A stretch of 64,000 nucleotides of DNA from Cryptomeria japonica (lineage: Eukaryota > Streptophyta > Pinopsida > Cupressales > Cupressaceae). The stretch is from NCBI RefSeq assembly GCF_030272615.1, contig NC_081413.1, forward strand, positions 184,683,451 through 184,747,450. Reading direction: 5' to 3'. A program made the translations under genes and the position numbers. Numbering within the stretch: the stretch's first letter is position 1; each line of letters begins with the position of its first letter. Of this stretch, positions 56,848 to 64,000 are shown piece by piece. The notes beneath the pieces were generated by a model that worked only from the letters and a program-made list of their open reading frames with translations, was not told where the DNA came from and did not search any database.

Positions 56848-58039
56848 TGCAGCGTCCTAAAATTGTGACACTTGCAATTTCGACCGCATTTGGGTCTTCA
56901 CGATGGTGATGCAACATGGAACCTAAATGGAGACCCCGAAACTTGTTCATGACATCAAAAACTGCATTTTTCAGCACCATGGCCGGATCCTCCTTGCACC
57001 CTGTTGCCCCTGGAGGTGGGACCATGGCGCCCAACGCCCTGGTCCCTAGCCCTATTTTGGGCCCAGTCTCTTTTGGGGCTTTGGGTCTTTAAGTTTGCAA
57101 ATTGGAAAATAATATTTCCTAGTCGGCCTAAGGTCGGGAAAATCAGTCTATCAGCCCTAATTGACAAGTATATAAACTACATTTCCTCTCCCATTTTGGG
57201 AGATGAAAAAAAAGGCGGAAACGATATTCAAACATTCAAGCATTCAAGCATTCAAGCATTCAAGCATTTCCTTCAAGCAATTGAGCATTCTAAATCTCCA
57301 TTCAAGGCTAAGTGTTGCATTCAAGGCAAGGATTCAACCATTGAAGAGGAGATCACATACAACATACAACATACTACATACATTACACCTTCGCATGTAA
57401 GAATACAAACATTCTTACAACAAGGTATCAATACTTGTTTACATTACAAACATTTACATTTACAACATTCTCATTTCTTGGTTAATTCCAAAACCGGGGT
57501 TTGACCTAAAGGCAAACCCCTCATCCCTAACCCCCCAATCGTCCTCTCTTTTCTATGTGTAGGTTGCAGGTACGTGGCTGTAATTGAAGATCTGGAATCC
57601 TTGTGCAGAGACGAACAGATCCCCCTTCGTTTCGCGGATTTTTCGGAGGACCGTGTGCACGCCGGGCGCCATCGTCCTGTCAACTTTCGCTCAAATTTGC
57701 AGCACCGTCTCAACATTTTACTGCTAATTCCAGGTCCGCAGCTTCATCCCATATCCCCATCTCTATTTATAAGCGAATCTTTCTTGCTTTACATGCATTC
57801 CTAGTTCAATCTTTCTATCTACATTCTTTACAAAAGAGGGTATCCTTGATGTCTTAACCCTTGAAACTCATATAGAATCCAATCTTGCATTGTGTGGGAT
57901 TGGATCTTGTGGGTTTCAACCCCTCTTTTGAATGTAAAGTCTCCCCTAAGTGAAAACCATCAACCCTAGTGACTCCCCCTTCTCTCTCCTTGGAGTTGGG
58001 GAGGGGAGAACAACTAGGGTTCGATTTTTCCGCTTTACA
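56848..58039 (+). repeat. gypsy-2 5' LTR
   Basis: 1,192 bp, TGCAGCGTCCTAAAATTG to CGCTTTACA. It aligns with the 3' LTR without indels over the 613 bp visible there. It contains a TATA box at about 57169, a run of four or more 8-bp CATTCAAG repeats (57233-57265) and one copy of the GAGGACCGTGTGCAC motif (57645). Short frames inside are repeat-derived. Confidence 0.92.
57169..57177 (+). promoter_or_regulatory. gypsy-2 LTR TATA box
   Basis: TATATAAAC in the context AAGTATATAAACTAC. It is conserved at the matching place in the 3' LTR (about 63709-63717), supporting a real U3 promoter. Confidence 0.65.
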
Positions 58040-58042
58040 TTT

Positions 58043-58060
58043 TGGTGAACCCGACGTGAA
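58043..58060 (+). promoter_or_regulatory. gypsy-2 primer-binding site (tRNA-Trp)
   Basis: TGGTGAACCCGACGTGAA, three bases after the LTR end, is complementary to the CCA-ending 3' terminus of plant cytosolic tRNA-Trp as recalled (18 of 18). Confidence 0.85.
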
Positions 58061-59224
58061 CATCCTCATTCTGATTATTCATGATTAGATCTGAAAATTT
58101 GCTTCCTTAATTACATTTCCATGTTTGATCTTTTGCAAATTTTAGAGGTTGATTGCATAAAAACCTTAAAATTTTCTTTTTAAGTAATTAAACTTGTGAA
58201 ACATTTAATTGTTAATGCTTGTTTCAGATCTACCCTTCTATTGCAAATTGTCAATTCATATTTGTGCTTTAATTCTGAAAATTAAGTGGTTAAATGTCAA
58301 AACCCTAATTTTTAAAACCTTCTTGATTCAACCTTTGACTGATAATTTCACTAATCAAAACAATTCCAAATCGGCTGTAACTTTGGATTCCGCAATAAAA
58401 TCACAATATCTTTCATCCCTGAAAATTTGGAAAAAAGTTGCGAGGACTGTGTGCACCTCGAGCGCCATCGTCCCCGACATTTTTTTCGAAATTTCGGGAG
58501 CTAGATCTTACTGTATTTTTCTGCTAAAATCCAGAATTTTGGCTGATTTTATCAATTTTAACACCTTCAAAATTAAAATCAAAGTTGGTCTAGTGATTGC
58601 TTGGATTGAGGCTTCTACTCATTCAAAAATTGTTGAAACTGAAATTCATGTCAAAATTGTGTTTCTTACAGTCCTAAATCTGAAAAGTGTGTTAGCATTC
58701 ATTCGAAATTTCAGTGTTTTATTCAAATTTTTGCAATTTGTGACTTTTGAAATTAAGTGTTTAATTGCAACAACCTTGATTTCCATTTTCAAAATTCGAA
58801 TTTTGCATGAAATCGAGTCAACTTTTAAATTTCAAAACTTGCATTGCTTTTAGCATTCCCTCTAAAATCATAAAATTCAAAATTTCAGTTTCCCCCTCTT
58901 TTTCAAAATTCAAATTTTACACTTTTCAACAATCTTGGTAGGGTTCAATTTTGAGATTGCAACTTTAATTTGGCCTATCTACAGATCATAAAATCACTCA
59001 ATTTTTTCAGATTAGCTTCAAAATCATCATAACTTTCATCCCTGAAAATTTTGAAAAAAGTTGCGAGGACCGTGTGCACTCCGTTCGCCACGGTCCCGGA
59101 CATTTTTTCTAAAATTTTGGGAGATTGTCCTGATTGCATTTAACAGCTTAAATCTAGGAGATTGGCTGGTTCTATTGAAATTTGCTACCTCTAAAATTCA
59201 AAATCTTCTCTCTTTCTTTAGTGC
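58061..59224 (+). other. gypsy-2 leader with duplicated GC-rich block
   Basis: 1.16 kb of AT-rich leader. A ~110-bp block is duplicated: about 58395-58505 and 59018-59128, both with TTTCATCCCTGAAAATTT, AAAAAAGTTGCGAGGAC and GTGTGCAC. A 214-codon frame (58209-58853) covers one block, but its Ile/Phe/Lys-rich product matches nothing recognised and looks like leader sequence. Confidence 0.65.
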
Positions 59225-61206
59225 ATGAGTTTTACAACAATAAGCCCTACTTACACTATTCCCGTTAGACGAAGCCTTAGAATTAAGTCTTTCCAAGGTG
59301 TAATTACCGAGGAGATGGAACCTAATTTGAATGGCCTTTTTAATGAGGACATGGGTAATTCCTCTAATCCTCTTAATGATGAAGAAGCTCTCCATGAGGT
59401 TTTTGTAGAACAACTTTCGAAATTGGATAACCAATTTGATGATTTTCAACAATGGATGTCTCAAGAATACCCCAATAGTCAAGCTCTTTCATTAATTGAG
59501 GGTCTAAAACATATGGTTCAAAGTGATAAGAATGGAATTGATATTTTGCGTGGTATTGCACACATTGTGGATTCGAATGTGATGCCTATGAAGAGTTGTG
59601 CCGAAACCTTGGGTTATACACAACCTCCTACTCAAGTTAATCATTCTATTCCTTTGACAACTCCTATTGCTAGTATACCTACTTTTACATCAAACATAAT
59701 GACTACTTCAATACAAGACACTCGTCCTATGATCACTAGTCATGGGGGCAATCCTTCTTCTTCAATCAACCCTCTTCCTTCATTCAATCCAACTTCTTCA
59801 TTCATTCCTTCAATGAGTGTTCCTATTATATCTCCGCAAATGAACATGACGCAAGGGGGCAATTCATTTAACCATTCCGTTCCTCCTTGTAGTGTACCTC
59901 CTTTCCAATCATCTCCTATGACTAACTATCATAGTGTCCCACCACCTTACTCTCTACCTTCTTTCAATAACATAACACCTCCATCACAATCTAACACGTC
60001 TAATATGAACTCTTCGACTGAAGCGACCATTAACAATCTTGCACAAACTGTCTCTTCTTTACAGCAACAAATTGCCTCTATGAATCAATCTAAGTTTAGT
60101 GTGCCCACATCTGATGTTGCGAGCCCACTTTCTCTTGACATTGTTCGAGCTATCCCCCCTAAACATGTTGAAATTCCACATTTGGAGCTTTATAATGGTA
60201 AGGGTGATCCTCTAACACATGTTAAGACCTTTCAAACAATATGTACTGATTTGCTTATGACCAAAGGTTGCTTGCAAAACTGTTTACTAGAACATTAAGA
60301 GATAAAGCCCTACAATGGTATTGCTCGTTGCCTTCTTATTCTATTACTTCTTTCGAACAACTTGCAAATGCTTTTATTCAACAATTTCAAAACAATATAA
60401 GTCCTAAAGTTACTTTGATTGATTTAATGCATTGTAAACAAGGTGTTAAAGAAAAAGTGACTGATTTCATTGGTAGATATAAGCATTTGTTTACTCAAAT
60501 TTCTTTTCCAGTGCCTGACAATGATATTCAAAGAATCTTTATTTCTAATTTACAAAAAGATATTAGAGAAAAACTCCTATTTTCTGAGTTTACTTCTTTC
60601 CAACAGTTGTGTGCAACTCTTCACAATTATCAACTGACTGTGAGTCAAATGGAACAAGCAAATCCTATGACTCCGAGTGATAAGGGTGATACTAGTCAAC
60701 AACCATTTGGGAAGTTTAAACCAAACAGAGAGTCCATTAAATTCAATGAAAACATCATCAACAACAATGTGAATGCGGCATCAGGTGTGCCTCCTATTTC
60801 TAAGTTTTTCAAGAAAGAAAGAAAGTTCACTCCTTTGAATGAATCATTGCATAGTATTATGAATAAGTTATTGGAACAAAATGTGCTTACTCTTCCTCCT
60901 ATAAGGCAAATAGACTTTACAAAGATTAACTCACCCTATTTTGATAACAAATCTTTTTGTCAATTTCATCGTCAACCTGGGCATGATACTGAAAAATGTT
61001 TTGCTTTAAAGGGTAAAATTCAAGATTTGATTGATAATAATACTATTTCTGTTTCTGGAGTAGCTCCTCCTAACCAAAATCTTAAGATTTTTACTGATCC
61101 ATTACCTTCTCACACCTCTAATGCGATTGATACTACTGATTCCTCTGTCTCACCTGATGATCTTGTGTCCATGACTCCGGATGTGATTAACTTTGTAGAG
61201 CAGTAG
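59225..61206 (+). pseudogene. gypsy-2 gag (one frameshift)
   Basis: The ATG at 59225 starts MSFTTISPTYTIPVRRSLR. Residues 130-290 are a Pro/Ser/Asn-rich linker. The capsid-like core begins IPHLELYNGKGDPLTHVKTF (about 60170), where a one-base loss near 60250 shifts the frame. It continues KLFTRTLRDKALQWYCSLP, FIGRYKHLFTQISFPV and ends in a variant knuckle CQFHRQPGHDTEKC (C-X2-H-X4-H-X4-C, 60958-60999) and IQDLIDNNTI. TAG 61204 is in frame with the protease. It would assemble particles and package RNA. Confidence 0.87.
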
Positions 61207-62643
61207 AAAATCCCTAAAGATCTTTCTATCACATTTGATTCCAGTGAAACTATCAGGGCACCTGATGGTCCTTTATATATAGTTGCAAAAGTCAAGAATA
61301 CACCTTGCCGTGGAGTGCTTATTGATCCTTCTTGTATGGTTAATATCATTACTGGAGAATTTCTTTTTACTTTGCAATTGAATCAAGTGATCTATGATGA
61401 AACAAATGTGGTTCTGAAACTATTTGATGCATTTTCTTCTCCTGCAATTGGTTCTATTACATTACCTATTGAGGTCCATAACAAATCCCTTGATGTGGAC
61501 TTTGCTATTATTCCATCATCTGAACAATTTCGTGTGAAGCTAGGCTATCCTTGGCTATCTTCCATGAAAGCTATTGCTTCTCCTATTCACAAGTGTTTGA
61601 AATTTCCCCATAATGGTGAAGTTGTTACTGTCAATCATAGTCTCTTTAAACTAGCTGAAAGAACTTCTAGCGTTCCTATTGATTACTTTTGGCCTAAACA
61701 ATTCCAATCTCTTCCTCCGCGAAGTGATCATCTTTTCAAATCTTATCAAAAGTGGAAAAAAGATATGATCTTATCTCTAAGTGAACCTAGAACACCCAAA
61801 CTTGACATTCCTATCGTTCTTGAGAAGGAAGTTCTTCCTTTGAAAGATAAAACTAATGTCTTTCCTCAAGAAGATTCCCAACCCATCCCTAGGGATGTGA
61901 CTATGCCTATGATTAATAAACTTCCTAAAAGTAGACCTATCCCTCCTCATCATGATGGACTTGGTCTCTTTCCTAAACCAAATATTCCTCCCTTATATGG
62001 AGTAGTTCCTCCTCCTTCCTCTTATGGAGAGAAGAGACCTCCCTCTTCTCCTATTATTCAACCTAAGAGACCACAACCTAAACACCCAAGTGATAAGGAT
62101 GAGAACATTCCTCCTCCTCAATCTTCTCAACCTCCTACTAAGACTAGACGAAATCGTTCTGCACGTGAATGCCGACGAAAGCGTTGTCTTAGAGCTCAGG
62201 CAGCTGCTTCTCAAACTTTGCAATCCCCAAAAACACCTTCAACTAATATTATTCCATTTTCTCCTCAGCCGACGATTGAGCCGAAATCTCCTAAACATAA
62301 GATGCATGATGGTCTTGATCCTGTGCGAGTTAAAGATCCTATTTTTATAAATCTTGATGATGATATAGATGAAAATGTTATTCATGATGAAAATGCTACT
62401 CCTGTACATTCTGATAGTGAATATGAATATGTTGATGTTAATAATCATCTATCTAATGAATTTTCTAAAGCACTTATCCTAGCTCCTAGACAAGAACACC
62501 GTGGCTTGGGATATGAACATAGCCCTTGTTTGGATCTTGTGATAGCTCCATCTACTGTGTTGGATGTTCCTCCTCTAGCGTGTTTCCTACCTTCCCGAGA
62601 TATTGATCAGCAAGATCGGGGGGTAGATGACGTGCTAGACTAG
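61207..62643 (+). CDS. gypsy-2 protease-like domain with Pro/basic-rich tail
   Basis: Same frame as gag; open from 61207 to TAG 62641. It has an aspartic-protease fold pattern: RGVLIDPSCMVNIIT (the catalytic loop reads D-P-S instead of D-S/T-G), LPIEVHNKSLDVDFAIIPSS and VKLGYPWLSSMKAIASPIH. A Pro/Lys/Ser-rich region follows, then an Arg/Lys cluster (TKTRRNRSARECRRKRC, 62137-62187) that could bind nucleic acid or act as a nuclear signal. An acidic stretch and the G-patch relic HRGLGYEHS (about 62500) follow. Coding ends exactly where RT should start. Whether the protease is active is doubtful. Confidence 0.8.
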   Translation, partial: KIPKDLSITFDSSETIRAPDGPLYIVAKVKNTPCRGVLIDPSCMVNIITGEFLFTLQLNQVIYDETNVVLKLFDAFSSPAIGSITLPIEVHNKSLDVDFAIIPSSEQFRVKLGYPWLSSMKAIASPIHKCLKFPHNGEVVTVNHSLFKLAERTSSVPIDYFWPKQFQSLPPRSDHLFKSYQKWKKDMILSLSEPRTPKLDIPIVLEKEVLPLKDKTNVFPQEDSQPIPRDVTMPMINKLPKSRPIPPHHDGLGLFPKPNIPPLYGVVPPPSSYGEKRPPSSPIIQPKRPQPKHPSDKDENIPPPQSSQPPTKTRRNRSARECRRKRCLRAQAAASQTLQSPKTPSTNIIPFSPQPTIEPKSPKHKMHDGLDPVRVKDPIFINLDDDIDENVIHDENATPVHSDSEYEYVDVNNHLSNEFSKALILAPRQEHRGLGYEHSPCLDLVIAPSTVLDVPPLACFLPSRDIDQQDRGVDDVLD

Positions 62644-63387
62644 TTCATTAGCATAGCAGACTCTCTCCTCCTCTCTTTTGTTACTTCTTCTATGTGTTAT
62701 TCTCATTCTTCTATTTGTTGTCCTTAGTGTTGTCTACTTGAGGACGATGCAAAACATTGAGATCTCTTTTGGTCTCTCTCATGTTGACTCAAAAGACACA
62801 TGTGTTCCCTTCTTCTAGGTGACCTTCCTTGATTGGGGAATGAAGAACAATTATGCATACCTACATATGATATAAATGAATAATCATACAGCATATTGAC
62901 CCCGAGGAAGCGAAGTCACCTTGTGCTTTGTGTTTTGTTTCTATTATCCTTGGGCTTATCTCACACTTGGGGGCTAAATCCTTGTGATAACGTGCCCCTT
63001 TCCTTCTCATTTCCTATATGTATCACTACCTTAAAGCAATCACCCCCGATGAGGTGTGTGCGATCGCTTTAATGTAGGGGGGCATACATCCCGTTCATAT
63101 TTCTTCAAGATACTTGAAAATTTCTTGACAAATTTAGCTTTGCCTTGAAAATTTTTGATATCTTTCTTGCATGACTCATAGTGAGGGAACCTTACTACTG
63201 ACAGTCATGGTTCTCCCTCGTTATCTTCCCTTTTACTTTGTCAATCGAAGTCGTAAGATCCTTAGTCCATTGGGGGGCTTGGTGTATCTTGCCTCCTTGA
63301 CGTGGTGAAAGTTTTTGAATGTTGTTTCCTTGTACTTTACCGGAAGTATGAGCGTACGCTTATACTCCTGCTAAAGTGGGGGCTAAA
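62644..63387 (+). other. gypsy-2 3' non-coding region and polypurine tract
   Basis: 744 bp without coding. It holds a hairpin with 11-bp arms (TTAAAGCAATC at 63031, GATCGCTTTAA at 63062) followed by a TAGGGGGG run. The polypurine tract AAAGTGGGGGCTAAA (63373-63387) adjoins the 3' LTR. Confidence 0.75.
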
Positions 63388-64000
63388 TGTAGCATCCTAA
63401 AATTGCGACACTTGCAATTTCGACCGCATTTGGGTCTTCACGATGGTGATGCAACACGGAACCTAAATGGAGACCCTGAAACTTGTTCATGACATAAAAA
63501 ATTGCATTTTTCAGCACCTTGGCCTGATCCTCCTTGCACCCTGTTGCCCCTGGAGGTGGGACCATGGCGCCCAGTGCCCTGGTCCCTGGCCCTATTTTGG
63601 GCCCGGTCTCTTTTGGGGCTTCGGGTCTTTAAGTTTGCAAATTGGAAAATAATATTTCCTGGTCGGCCTAAGGTCGGGAAAACCAGTCTATCAACCCTAA
63701 TTGACAAGTATATAAACTACATTTCCTCTCCCATTTTGGGAGATGAAAAAAAAGGTGGAAACGATATTCAAACATTCAAGCATTCAAGCATTCAAGCATT
63801 CAAGCATTTCCTTCAAGCAATTGAGCATTCTAAATCTCCATTCAAGGCTAAGTGTTGCATTCAAGGCAAGGATTCAACCATTGAAGAGGAGATCACATAC
63901 AACATACAACATACTACATACATTACACCTTTGCATGTAAGAATACAAACATTCTTACAACAAGGTATTAATACTTGTTTACATTACAAACATTTACATT
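63388..64000 (+). repeat. gypsy-2 3' LTR (partial, cut by window end)
   Basis: It starts TGTAGCATCCTAAAATTG. 613 bp are visible and align gap-free with 56848-57460, with about 20 differences by eye (about 3 percent), 17 of them transitions. Confidence 0.92.

Larger units (their letters stand above)
56848..64000 (+). mobile_element. gypsy-2: non-autonomous Ty3/gypsy element (gag-protease only), runs off window
   Basis: 5' LTR 56848-58039, tRNA-Trp-type primer site, leader, gag, protease-like domain, Pro/basic-rich tail with a G-patch relic, a 0.75 kb non-coding 3' region, a polypurine tract and the 3' LTR from 63388. RT, RNase H and integrase are absent, although the element is otherwise collinear and fairly young. 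Expected total is about 7.7 kb if the 3' LTR matches the 5' one. It inserted into gypsy-3; the left flank is ATTCC. Confidence 0.88.

Noticed and set aside
58209-58853. 214-codon frame in the gypsy-2 leader
   Set aside because: AT-rich leader between primer site and gag, product unlike any known family, and it covers a non-coding duplicated block.

Overview
This is plant nuclear DNA from a repeat-dense, gene-poor region, and no convincing intact host gene was found. The organism is a seed plant with a large genome; a gymnosperm is plausible from the old, deeply nested LTR retrotransposons, but the sequence alone does not prove it. Nearly everything recognisable is a transposable element. Seven insertions have target-site duplications (TSDs) that I could read directly: perfect or near-perfect for most, weaker for two.

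Layout. 1-4144: unclassified DNA with an RNase H-like tail, one small ORF and a tRNA-like remnant. 4148-6136: non-autonomous CACTA DNA transposon (TSD TTA). 6235-13128: decayed Ty1/copia element, copia-1 (TSD AATAT), split by a 1.83 kb solo LTR at 7893-9720 (TSD AAACC). 13672-~30950: Ty3/gypsy element, gypsy-1 (5' LTR, tRNA-Trp-type primer site, gag, protease, G-patch linker), split by a near-complete Sirevirus-like copia element, copia-2, at 21985-28642 (TSD CAAAA) and truncated before its reverse transcriptase. 30946-31725: reverse-strand copia RT fragment. 31781-56847: reverse-strand Ty3/gypsy element, gypsy-3 (3' LTR, polypurine tract, integrase, RNase H, RT, G-patch), whose pol-to-LTR interval carries an opposite-strand plant-mobile-domain (PMD) gene with TATA box and candidate intron. 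That gene is interrupted by two insertions. One is a solo LTR that itself received an 8.0 kb pol-less copia-type element, npC (37030-45032). Gypsy-3 pol is also split by a 3.9 kb LTR-like insertion (50667-54549). 56848-64000+: non-autonomous gypsy element, gypsy-2, encoding only gag, a protease-like domain and a proline/basic-rich tail.

The most unusual object is npC. It has LTRs, an initiator-Met primer site, a five-zinc-knuckle gag and a repeated polypurine zone, but pol is replaced by one unrecognised frame of about 1,119 codons. All 14 internal stops in its two ORFs are single-transition stops (CAG/CAA/CGA, or possibly TGG, to stop), with no frameshift in either frame. This suggests a recently mobile element decaying by methylcytosine deamination and mobilised in trans by a Sirevirus-like partner. 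Gypsy-2 shows a similar pol-loss strategy in the gypsy superfamily, and gypsy-3 shows antisense gene carriage.
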